Of a stretch of 64,000 nucleotides of DNA, positions 26,323-35,093 are shown piece by piece. Under the pieces are notes generated by a model. The model was not told the origin of the DNA, did no database searches, and was given only the letters and a program-made list of their open reading frames with translations. The stretch spans positions 276,770 to 340,769 of the forward strand of contig NZ_JADWYJ010000006.1 in assembly GCF_021354595.1 (NCBI RefSeq). Direction: 5' to 3'. Position numbers and translations under genes: made by a program. Positions within the stretch are counted from its first letter, which is position 1, and every line of letters starts with the position of its first letter. The stretch is from Maribellus sp. CM-23. GTDB taxonomy: Bacteria > Bacteroidota > Bacteroidia > Bacteroidales > Prolixibacteraceae.

Positions 26323-28044
26323 CTACCAGAAATAAATGTAGAACACTACTGTTATTCCAATAATTATGGCAGAATGAATTAAATCCCAGTGATTCCAGCT
26401 TGCGCGGGTAATTGCTTTTTGTTCGGCTGTTGCTGATGAAAACGTCAAGCCTTCGAGTTGTATGGCTGGCGCAGGCTCGGTAAACTTGCTAACGATTATA
26501 ACTACGAGCATACTGAACACCAACATACCACCACTAAAAAACAGCCAGTTAACATCGTAGAAAAGAGTGTAAAAGATGTTGTTTACTCCTGTTTCTGCTG
26601 CCCATACTTTAACATCGGCATATCCGGCACTTCCGGCCAGCGAAGTATATATTACTTTTGCTCCCAAGCGCAGAACACCCACAATAAAGCCGGCAATCAT
26701 TCCCCACATACCACCTTTAGGTGTTGGTTTCGAAGACAAAACTCCCAGTAAAAATGCGGCTGCAATACCCGGTGCCAGTACCGACTGTACATCCTGAAGA
26801 TATGTGTACAGCACATCTCCGATGCTGCGCATAACAGGGATCCATAATATCCCCAGGGCTACAATTACTACAGTGGCAATCCGGCCAATGTGCAGTAATC
26901 GTTTTTCTGAAGCTTCGGGCCTGAATTTCTTGTAGAAATCGATGGTAAACAACATCGCCGAAGAGTTAAACAACGAGGCCAGCGAACTCATTAAAGCGGC
27001 TAAAATTCCGCAAACAACTAACCCTTTAACACCGGCAGGCAAAAGCTTTGCAACCAGGGTTGGGAATGCTGCATCGGCATTATGGGCACCATTTTCAAGA
27101 ATAGGTAAAAATGCACCTGTTTTTTGGTGCAGTGCAAATGCAATCATCCCCGGAATCATAAACAAAAATACCGGTGTTAGTTTTAAATATGCACCAAATA
27201 TGGTACCTCTGCGTGCCTGCGTTTCATCTTTTCCGGAAAGTACACGCTGAACAATAAACTGGTCGGTACACCAGTACCAGAACCCGATTACAGCCGAGCC
27301 AATAAAAACACCCAGCCACGGAAAATCTGCATCGCGATTACTGCGAATAAGGTTGGTCATGGTATCGCCATACTCATTAACCTGAACTGCACTGGTAATG
27401 CGCATCATTTCATCCCATCCGCCTAGCTCCCGTAATCCCAGCACTACAATAATAACGGAGCCCAGGAGCAAAATAGGTGTCTGTAAAACAGAGGTGTACA
27501 ATACTGATTTCATCCCTCCCACAACCGTATAAACGGCGGTAATCAACACCAGGCCGATTGCCGAGATCCAAAAGAAATCTATCCCCCACATGGTTTCAAT
27601 GCCAAATACTTGCTGAAATACAAGCCCTCCGGCATAAACCGTTACGGCGACCTTCGTTAACACATAACTAATCAGTGAAATTACCGAAAGAATAGAGCGC
27701 GATTCTTTATTGTAACGACGTTCCAAGAACTCGGGCATGGTGCTCACCATACTACGCGAATAAAAGGGCACAAACACCCAGCCTAATACAAGGATCATCC
27801 ACCCCTGAATTTCCCAGTGAGCCATGGCCATACCACTTGAAGCTCCGGCACCAGCCAACCCTATAAGGTGTTCAGAACCAATGTTCGAAGCAAAAATTGA
27901 AGCACCGATAGCTACCCAGGTAGCACCACGGCCAGCCAAAAAGTAATCGCCCGAGGTTTCTTCTTTTTGCATAAAAACCCAGGCAATAATTCCTATCAGG
28001 ACAACTGCAAAACCTGCAATTACAATCCAATCCAATAAAGCCAT
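26323..28044 (-). CDS. Sodium:sugar symporter (SSS family), probably L-arabinose
   Basis: 573 residues with about 14 membrane segments. Typical SSS features include EETSGDYFLAGRG near 28, ASNIGSEHLIGLAGAGASSG near 52 with the sodium-site residues, and FWYWCTDQFIVQRVLSGKD near 255. It resembles the SGLT-like symporters of Bacteroidetes monosaccharide operons. Being flanked by araD and araA it most likely imports L-arabinose with sodium across the inner membrane. The sugar is inferred from context. Confidence 0.88.
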   Translation of the reverse strand: MALLDWIVIAGFAVVLIGIIAWVFMQKEETSGDYFLAGRGATWVAIGASIFASNIGSEHLIGLAGAGASSGMAMAHWEIQGWMILVLGWVFVPFYSRSMVSTMPEFLERRYNKESRSILSVISLISYVLTKVAVTVYAGGLVFQQVFGIETMWGIDFFWISAIGLVLITAVYTVVGGMKSVLYTSVLQTPILLLGSVIIVVLGLRELGGWDEMMRITSAVQVNEYGDTMTNLIRSNRDADFPWLGVFIGSAVIGFWYWCTDQFIVQRVLSGKDETQARRGTIFGAYLKLTPVFLFMIPGMIAFALHQKTGAFLPILENGAHNADAAFPTLVAKLLPAGVKGLVVCGILAALMSSLASLFNSSAMLFTIDFYKKFRPEASEKRLLHIGRIATVVIVALGILWIPVMRSIGDVLYTYLQDVQSVLAPGIAAAFLLGVLSSKPTPKGGMWGMIAGFIVGVLRLGAKVIYTSLAGSAGYADVKVWAAETGVNNIFYTLFYDVNWLFFSGGMLVFSMLVVIIVSKFTEPAPAIQLEGLTFSSATAEQKAITRASWNHWDLIHSAIIIGITVVFYIYFW

Positions 28045-28077
28045 AATGTTAAGATTTGATGGTTTCTGATTCTGTTT

Positions 28078-29586
28078 TTATAAGCCTTTAGCCAGGAGAT
28101 AATACAGGTCGTTCCAGCGCAGTTCCTTCTTCAACTCGTCGACCTTTGTATTCTTGTCGATTAATATGTATTCAACATCTGCATGCTCGGCAAACGTTTC
28201 GATAAAATCAGGCGTCAGGGCCAGAGTGAAAGCCGAGTGGTGTGTACCTCCCGCATAAATCCAGGCGGCGGCTCCGTCGGCCAGGTTGGGATGTGTTTTC
28301 CAATAGGCCGATGCCACCGGAAGCTTAGGCATTTGGGCAAGTGGTTCGATAACATCCAGCGTATTCACAATAATTCGGAAACGGCTGCCCATGTCGATTA
28401 CCGTAACATTCATTGCATCGCCTGTAGCACTTTCAAAGATCAAACGAGCCGGGGCATCTTTTCCTCCAATGCCCAAAGACTGAACTTCAAGACGCGGTTT
28501 TTTGGCGGCAATAGTCGGACAAATCTCCAGCATATGAGCTCCCAGAACAGCTTCGTTGCCCGGTTCAAGATGATACGTATAGTCTTCCATGAAAGAGCTT
28601 CCTCCTTTCATCCCGACTGACATGGTTTTTACAATGCGTAATAAGGCTGCTTGTTTCCAGTCTCCTTCGGCTCCAAAGCCATACCCGGCTGCCATTAAGC
28701 GTTGCGAAGCCAGCCCCGGGAGTTGAGATAATCCAGTAAGGTTTTCGAAATTGGTTGTAAATGCTTTAAATCCGCCATCTTCCATAAAACGTTTTAACGC
28801 AATTTCATAACGCGCCTGAACACGAACATTCCCGTGGTATTCTGCGCCAGGCTTGCAATTATCTGCCACCTCGTACAATTGCTCATATTCTTTGTATAAG
28901 GTATCGACTTCTTCTTCAGTCACTTTTTCGACATATGCCACCAGGTCGCCAAGGCTATAACCGTGAATATGCCATCCAAATTTGATCTGTGCTTCCACTT
29001 TATCTCCTTCGGTTACGGCCACTTCACGCATGTTGTCGCCAAAACGTGCCACTTTCAGCCCTTGCGAATCGGCCCAGCCAATAGTGGTGCGACACCAATT
29101 GGCCACCTGCGTTTGCACCTCTTCATTTTGCCAGTGCCCAACCACAACCTTACGATTTTTCCGCATCCGAGCGTTGATAAAACCGTACTCGCGGCCACCA
29201 TGAGCACTTTGATGCAGGTTCATATAATCCATATCAATTTCGCTCCATGGTAAATCGCGGTTAAATTGCGTATGCAAATGCATGTAAGGTTTGCTTAAAG
29301 CCTTTAAACCGCCAATCCACATTTTGGCTGGAGAAAAAGTATGCATCCAGGTGATGATGCCAATGCAGTTTTTATTCGAGCTGGCCTCCACACAAATATC
29401 CAGAATTTCATCAGGAGTTTTTACAACCGGTTTAAATACAATTTTTACCGGCATTTTTTCTGAATTGTTTAATCCCTCTACAATTTTTTCTGAATCTGCA
29501 TCAACTTGCTGTAGTGTTTTTGGTCCGTAAAGGTGCTGACTACCCGTAACAAACCATACTTCCATTTCATTTAATTTGTTGTTCAT
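28078..29586 (-). CDS. araA: L-arabinose isomerase
   Basis: 502 residues, matching the usual length. It interconverts L-arabinose and L-ribulose using a Mn ion. Recognisable AraA segments are EVWFVTGSQHLYG at the N-terminus, TWMHTFSPAKMWIGGLK near 80, GHWQNEEVQ near 150, GYGFGAEGDWKQAALLRI near 300 (first catalytic Glu), FMEDYTYHLEPG (second Glu and first His) and THHSAFTLAL near 450 (second His). It is the first dedicated catabolic gene after the NUDIX regulator gene, with a 52-base gap. Confidence 0.97.
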   Translation of the reverse strand: MNNKLNEMEVWFVTGSQHLYGPKTLQQVDADSEKIVEGLNNSEKMPVKIVFKPVVKTPDEILDICVEASSNKNCIGIITWMHTFSPAKMWIGGLKALSKPYMHLHTQFNRDLPWSEIDMDYMNLHQSAHGGREYGFINARMRKNRKVVVGHWQNEEVQTQVANWCRTTIGWADSQGLKVARFGDNMREVAVTEGDKVEAQIKFGWHIHGYSLGDLVAYVEKVTEEEVDTLYKEYEQLYEVADNCKPGAEYHGNVRVQARYEIALKRFMEDGGFKAFTTNFENLTGLSQLPGLASQRLMAAGYGFGAEGDWKQAALLRIVKTMSVGMKGGSSFMEDYTYHLEPGNEAVLGAHMLEICPTIAAKKPRLEVQSLGIGGKDAPARLIFESATGDAMNVTVIDMGSRFRIIVNTLDVIEPLAQMPKLPVASAYWKTHPNLADGAAAWIYAGGTHHSAFTLALTPDFIETFAEHADVEYILIDKNTKVDELKKELRWNDLYYLLAKGL

Positions 29587-29638
29587 TTTATTAGTTTTTA
29601 AACGTATTTATTACTCTTATTGAAAAGTTGAAAAAAAT

Positions 29639-30319
29639 TTAGACCTTTACAATGCGGTCTAAACCTCTTTTAGTGAGCTCTCTTTTACTCCGGTAATAAA
29701 AAGCTCCTTTTCTTGATTCTGATATATCTTTTTCATTTAATCTTTCCAATACATCCAGAGACAGTATTTTCTTTCTGAAATTACCCGGGTCAAATTCACG
29801 CATAAAAATCGTCTCATACAGTTTTCGTAATTGAGACATTGTAAATTTCTCGCCTAAAAGTTCGTGGCCGATTAATCGGTAACCAGCTTCGCGTTGCAAC
29901 TTTTCAATCGCCTGCTTAACCATCTGGTCATGATCAAAAATAAGTTCCGGCAACTGCGAAATCGGCCACCAGTATGCACCGTGCTCTTTAACACACGCCT
30001 TATCGTGTTCTTCCATCCTGATCAGCGCATAATAAACGATGCTGATCACCCTGGCCTCAGGTTCACGGTCGTGCGTTGTAAACGTTGCCACCTGGCTCAT
30101 AAAGATATTTCCGAGTCCTGTTGTTTGCTTTAGAACGCGCATGGCAGCGTCATCTGAAGATTCACCATCCAGAACAAAACCTCCCATTAGTGACCATGCG
30201 CCTTTAGACGGTTCAAATCCGCGCGGATACGACAAAAGACACAACGTTCCTTCGTCGTACCCGAAAATAACACAGTCGACAGCTACAAGATGTTTTGGAT
30301 GTTGATGGTAATACTTCAT
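29639..30319 (-). CDS. araR: NUDIX-type arabinose regulator (AraR-like)
   Basis: 226 residues: a NUDIX-like sensor domain (about 10-145) fused to a winged-helix DNA-binding domain (about 150-225), the architecture of the Bacteroidetes arabinose repressor. The NUDIX box keeps GGFVLDGESSDDAAMRVLK but lacks the REUXEE glutamates of active hydrolases, so the domain should bind a ligand (L-arabinose in characterised homologues) without hydrolysing it. It lies within the operon it likely controls, between araA and a GH2 gene. Confidence 0.85.
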   Translation of the reverse strand: MKYYHQHPKHLVAVDCVIFGYDEGTLCLLSYPRGFEPSKGAWSLMGGFVLDGESSDDAAMRVLKQTTGLGNIFMSQVATFTTHDREPEARVISIVYYALIRMEEHDKACVKEHGAYWWPISQLPELIFDHDQMVKQAIEKLQREAGYRLIGHELLGEKFTMSQLRKLYETIFMREFDPGNFRKKILSLDVLERLNEKDISESRKGAFYYRSKRELTKRGLDRIVKV

Positions 30320-30356
30320 AATTAAAAATGTAGCATCAATCGTAAAGACTTCTCTC

Positions 30357-32852
30357 TTACTGTACTTTAATTTGTATCTCTGCCGGTTTCAACCAATTAG
30401 CGGTGAATCTGACAGCCAACTCTCCCTCCGATCTTCCGGCTTTGATATAGGCAATCAAACGCCCGTGAAATACGCGCTGTTTGTTATCGGTGTAGTCACC
30501 CATATCTTCGTTGTTACTGGCTTCTAAACCCAACAATTTACCGTCCCCCAGAATTTGGCAGGTAATCTCATCATCTGAAAGCATTACCGGAATGCCATTC
30601 TCGTCAACCACCTGAATGGCAACCTGGGCAACACCGTCTTTAGCTATTTCTGTTGCACTTTCTATGATTTTAATGGCATAAGGCCTTCCGGATGACTGAA
30701 TTGAATAGCTGCTAACCAGATTCCCTTCAGTATCCAATCCAACAACTTCGAGCTTGCCATCGCGGTAGGGAATATCCCAGAAAATGATTCCTGTTTCCTT
30801 ATTATAGGCTTTCCTCTCCCCCTCCATTTTTCCGTCAATCAATAGCTCTGCCTGCGCAGCATTGGTATAGCAAACCACCCGGATTAACTGGTTTTGCTGA
30901 TAGTTCCATATCGGCCACGCATCCATCGACGGTACTTTCTCTTCGTAATTACCACCGGAATTTTCCGCATCCAGGTGCGACCAAACATCTTTCATCTGGC
31001 TTTTGCTACCACGGCCCGGTGTCGGGTAGGTTCCCAAATAAGCCATAGGTTTATCGGCCCATAACGACTGGCGGTAATATCCACGCGGTTTAATGAAACC
31101 ACCAAAATCGAGCAGACCTGAATAAAAACCGCGCGAAGGCCAGCGACCGGATTCACCAAGGTAATCGATACCAGTCCACAGGAACTGACCAAAAACAAAG
31201 TCTCTAGAAGTCACAGCTTTCCAGGCTTCCAGATCATGACGGTTTTCACTGCCAAACAACACTCGCTCCGGGTATTTGGCATGATCATGATCATAAAGGC
31301 TCTCGGTATAGTTGTAACCGGTTATGTCCAAAGCAAAAGGATATCCGGTTTGGTTGGACATGGCAACTCCTGCCAGACCCGCTGTTGTTGGACGCGACTG
31401 ATCGTACTGTTTTACCACTTTTACCAAACGCTCGGCAATATCTCCCAATCTCATGGCATTGGGTGCCTCTTTTTTATATCCTCCAAAAATCGGCTGGGTA
31501 AAACCGGTTTCAGCACCGCCGTCCAATACCGGATGCGAATAGGGATCGTTCGGGTAATCCACCTCATTCCCGATACTCCAGGCGAAAACAGAAACATGAT
31601 TGCGATCGCGTTTTACCATATCTCCCAAGTCCTTTTCACCCCACTCTTCAAAGAAATCAAACGTTCCCTCAAAACCGGGAGTACCAACATTCCAGCCCTC
31701 CAGCCATTTGCGTTTGGGAAACTCCCATTCATCAAAGGCTTCATCTAAAACAAGCAATCCAAGTTCGTCGCACAGTTCGTACAAATCGGGAGCTTGCGGA
31801 TTATGACTGGTGCGAATGGCATTAACGCCGATTTCTTTGAGGGTTTGCAAGCGTCTCTTCCAGACTTCGCGCGGCACTGCGGATCCCAATACTCCGGCAT
31901 CGTGGTGCAAACAAACACCTTTCACCTTCATCGGCTCGCCATTCAATGCGAAACCCTTATTCGGGTCAAAGGAAAAATGGCGAAAACCGGTTGTAGTGGT
32001 GGTTTCATCAATTAGTTTTCCATCATTATAAACGGTGGTTTTCAGGGTGTAAAGGTTCGGTGCATCCAACGACCAAAGTTCCGGATTGGTTACTTTTAAT
32101 GCCGTTTGTATCTTCCCTGTTTGATTGGCTGAAACGGTTAATTTATCAGACGATTTTGCAACCAGGTTGTTGTCCGCATCGTACAGTTCGTTTTTTACGA
32201 TCAATTCTGACGACTTGGCAGAACCGTTTTCTAGATCAACTTCAACGTTTAGCTGATAGCCTTTTTTTAGCTGCTCGGGATAAGCATAAACACCCCATTG
32301 GGCAATCTGAACAGGGTTGGCATAAACAAGCCAAACATCGCGGTAAATCCCCGATCCGGTATACCAGCGCGAATCGGCAGACTGGCTGTGATCAACCCGC
32401 ACTGCGATGATGTTCTCTTCGCCGAATTTGATAAATGGCGTTGCATCGTACATAAACGAAATGTAACCGTTTGGCCGCTTGCCCAGGGAAACACCATTGA
32501 CAAACACTTCGCTGCGGTTGTAGACGCCTTCAAAATACAGATAAACCTTTTTCTCTTCTTGTTCTTTAGAAACTTCGAATGACTTCCGATACCAGCCAAT
32601 ACCTCCCGGCAAATAACCGGTTGCACTGGCCAACGTCGGGCTCAACTGCCCTTTTACACTCCAATCGTGCGGAAGATCAACGGTTTGCCAGCGGCTATCG
32701 TCCGGCTGAATACTTTGTCCGTTTTCAAAATCATTCAGCGTAAACTTCCAATTATTATTTATTTGTTCCGACTTTCCAAATCCGGTTTGTGCATGCAAAA
32801 TACCGGCACCTGCCAGACAAAGTAAAAGCGCGAATAGTAATTTCATCTTCAT
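30357..32852 (-). CDS. GH2 glycoside hydrolase, beta-galactosidase-like
   Basis: 831 residues from the ATG at 32850-32852, which is the first Met giving a signal peptide (MKMKLLFALLLCLAGAGILHA). The open frame before it starts only with TTG and abuts the preceding stop. Domains: sugar-binding jelly roll (about 40-190), Ig-like (190-290), TIM barrel (290-590) and C-terminal beta domains including DUF4982-like and an Ig-like tail. Catalytic residues are Glu430 (SIGNE) as acid/base and Glu536 (FGSENRHD) as nucleophile. Probably periplasmic, removing beta-galactose from side chains or backbone; beta-arabinopyranose is conceivable. Confidence 0.88.
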   Translation of the reverse strand: MKMKLLFALLLCLAGAGILHAQTGFGKSEQINNNWKFTLNDFENGQSIQPDDSRWQTVDLPHDWSVKGQLSPTLASATGYLPGGIGWYRKSFEVSKEQEEKKVYLYFEGVYNRSEVFVNGVSLGKRPNGYISFMYDATPFIKFGEENIIAVRVDHSQSADSRWYTGSGIYRDVWLVYANPVQIAQWGVYAYPEQLKKGYQLNVEVDLENGSAKSSELIVKNELYDADNNLVAKSSDKLTVSANQTGKIQTALKVTNPELWSLDAPNLYTLKTTVYNDGKLIDETTTTTGFRHFSFDPNKGFALNGEPMKVKGVCLHHDAGVLGSAVPREVWKRRLQTLKEIGVNAIRTSHNPQAPDLYELCDELGLLVLDEAFDEWEFPKRKWLEGWNVGTPGFEGTFDFFEEWGEKDLGDMVKRDRNHVSVFAWSIGNEVDYPNDPYSHPVLDGGAETGFTQPIFGGYKKEAPNAMRLGDIAERLVKVVKQYDQSRPTTAGLAGVAMSNQTGYPFALDITGYNYTESLYDHDHAKYPERVLFGSENRHDLEAWKAVTSRDFVFGQFLWTGIDYLGESGRWPSRGFYSGLLDFGGFIKPRGYYRQSLWADKPMAYLGTYPTPGRGSKSQMKDVWSHLDAENSGGNYEEKVPSMDAWPIWNYQQNQLIRVVCYTNAAQAELLIDGKMEGERKAYNKETGIIFWDIPYRDGKLEVVGLDTEGNLVSSYSIQSSGRPYAIKIIESATEIAKDGVAQVAIQVVDENGIPVMLSDDEITCQILGDGKLLGLEASNNEDMGDYTDNKQRVFHGRLIAYIKAGRSEGELAVRFTANWLKPAEIQIKVQ

Positions 32853-32891
32853 ACTGCTAAAGTTGTTTATCCAGAACTTGTTATCAGGCAA

Positions 32892-35084
32892 TTATTCTAC
32901 AGGATCAATTCCGCTAACTGTTGGCACTACCTGCTTAATCGTACCATCTGCATTAAATTCCATTTTATCAATGCAAACCTCTCGGTGAAAGCCAGGGCCA
33001 TCACTAAGGTGTTTGGCATTGATTCGGTGATATACCACGTACCATTCATCTTTACCGGGAATCTGTATAACCGAGTGGTGCCCGGTACCATACAATCCAC
33101 TGGCCGCATCCTGAATAAGCACAATTGGATTTTCCGCCACCTCAATCGGCCCCATTGGCGATTTGGCTGTTCCGTACGCAACATGGTAGTTGGCTGAACC
33201 GGTATCGTCAACCGACCACATAAAATAGTAAGTACCGTTGCGGAAAATGACGTATATCCCTTCGCGGAAAGCATAATCGGCGTTTGTACCTCCCGCAGGC
33301 GTTAATACTCTGATTGTATTTGACTTCACCGAAACCATATCTTCATTCAGCTCAGCGGCTGCCAGGTATCCATTTCCCCAATAAATGAAGGCTTTGCCCG
33401 AAACAGGGTCGATAAAAGTACAGGGATCAATTTGCTGCCCCCAACCTACCGGAGATTCCGTGATCATTGGCTCTTTTTCTGCGACAAATGGCCCGGTTGG
33501 ATTCTCAGCTACAGCTACCCCTATTTGTTTTCCGCTGCCGGCAACATAATTCCCGCTGAAATAGTAGTAATACTTATAATCTTCGCCCACTTTCTTTTCG
33601 ACAATGGTTGGAGCCCATGCACTGCCGTCGGCCCAGGGAACATCACCGGCTTTCATATCCATAATTTTGCCTTCGTCTTTCCAATTCACCAGATCATCCG
33701 ACGAGAAAACCTTGAAATAATAGCCTGACCATCCGGTAAATCCGTCTGATGTTGGGTAGATGTAATATTTGCCTGTTTTATTGGAGTACAGAACCTGCGG
33801 ATCAGCATAAAAGCCATTCAAAGCCGGGTTATGATCTTCAGAAGCTGTTACCTGGTATTTTACAGGTTGCTGCCCAACAATCGTAAACGTATATTCCACC
33901 GCTCCTTGAGTGAACTGCTGAGGCCCCTGAGGCTCAAAAGTGATACCTTCCCATGCGGTAAACGCCGGATCAAATGCTGTTAGATCGGTCCCAACTTTCA
34001 CCGGAAGGTGAATTGTCTTTTTCTCCCCATTGAATACCACATTGTTCTTTTTCAACTGATCTGAAGTGGCATCAATAAACAAATCATCAGCTTTAGCAAA
34101 GGCGGTCATTAAACGCTCGTATTCTTTGGCAGTTATTGGGATCACCGTTCCGTGGCGGGGATGAAAATTCATGGAGATCTCTTCATCAATGACTTCAAAG
34201 TGCTCCAGATCTTTACTCTTGGTGAACTGATACCTTCCGGAACCGTATACATCGTACATCAGGATCCATTCATTCGAATCGTTCAATTTGAAAACACCCG
34301 AGCCCTCCACGCGATCTATTTCTTTATCCACACGTTCCATCGAAGGATAGGTGTACCCTTCAGTAAGCTTGTCCGAAATTGCCAGTTTTATACCGGGTGC
34401 CCCGCTTTCCGCTTTGTGAAAAAAGTAGAATTTATGGTCTTTTTCGATAATATCGCCATCAATGCAGGCATTGTTGGTAGGGTTATACAATAACTGTTTC
34501 GGTGCTGATTCAAGCCCTGAAAAATCCTTGTTCGCATAAGCGTAATAAATGATATCAGGATGTGCACCACGGTCTTTCATCGACCAGTAGATCATATATT
34601 TTCCGGTCGTTTCATCGTATATGGTTTGCGGAGCCCAAACCCGGTCCACATCGCCAAACTCATCGGGATATGTTTCCGGAATATTGACCATCGATGTTTC
34701 CCAGTTTATAAGATCGGTGGATTTCATCAGGATCATCGCATAGTTGTTCCACCCCATTTCCGGAACAAACAGGTCGGTAGCTACCATGTAAAAAGTTTTT
34801 CCATTGACACTCCTCAGAATGTGCGGATCGCGCACACCGCCTGATTTACTGATAACTTTTGAATCCAGTACCGGTTTGTTGTTGTTCAAAGCACGATAAT
34901 TGTACCCATCGAGGCTAACCGCAAAACGGATTGCTTCTTCTCCCGGTCCATTTCCGGTGAAGTAAGTAAACAAATAGGCTTCGTATTTTTCCGCTTGGCT
35001 ACAGGCCGAAAAAAGATAGAGCCCCCCTGCCAATACAATTGTCAGCACCGGGAATATTTTCTTATAAGTTTTTAAAAGTCTCAT
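32892..35084 (-). CDS. Tandem GH43-GH43 lipoprotein, arabinofuranosidase-like
   Basis: 730 residues; lipoprotein signal ends LYLFSAC. Two five-bladed GH43 propellers flank an Ig-like linker (about 335-405). In the first, GVRDPHIL (base Asp), ACIDGDIIEK (pKa-modulating Asp) and VEGSGVFKL (acid Glu) are present. In the second, FYADPQVL, QIDPCTFIDP and a Glu in FREGIYVIF are present, so both could be active. GH43 enzymes release alpha-L-arabinofuranose or xylose or cut arabinan. The two domains may address different linkages. Followed 39 bases later by the GH2 ATG. Confidence 0.85.
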   Translation of the reverse strand: MRLLKTYKKIFPVLTIVLAGGLYLFSACSQAEKYEAYLFTYFTGNGPGEEAIRFAVSLDGYNYRALNNNKPVLDSKVISKSGGVRDPHILRSVNGKTFYMVATDLFVPEMGWNNYAMILMKSTDLINWETSMVNIPETYPDEFGDVDRVWAPQTIYDETTGKYMIYWSMKDRGAHPDIIYYAYANKDFSGLESAPKQLLYNPTNNACIDGDIIEKDHKFYFFHKAESGAPGIKLAISDKLTEGYTYPSMERVDKEIDRVEGSGVFKLNDSNEWILMYDVYGSGRYQFTKSKDLEHFEVIDEEISMNFHPRHGTVIPITAKEYERLMTAFAKADDLFIDATSDQLKKNNVVFNGEKKTIHLPVKVGTDLTAFDPAFTAWEGITFEPQGPQQFTQGAVEYTFTIVGQQPVKYQVTASEDHNPALNGFYADPQVLYSNKTGKYYIYPTSDGFTGWSGYYFKVFSSDDLVNWKDEGKIMDMKAGDVPWADGSAWAPTIVEKKVGEDYKYYYYFSGNYVAGSGKQIGVAVAENPTGPFVAEKEPMITESPVGWGQQIDPCTFIDPVSGKAFIYWGNGYLAAAELNEDMVSVKSNTIRVLTPAGGTNADYAFREGIYVIFRNGTYYFMWSVDDTGSANYHVAYGTAKSPMGPIEVAENPIVLIQDAASGLYGTGHHSVIQIPGKDEWYVVYHRINAKHLSDGPGFHREVCIDKMEFNADGTIKQVVPTVSGIDPVE

Positions 35085-35093
35085 TATACTGGC

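Noticed and set aside
31236..31748. 170-residue open frame on the plus strand
   Set aside because: It lies entirely inside the GH2 catalytic domain on the other strand and has no family resemblance.
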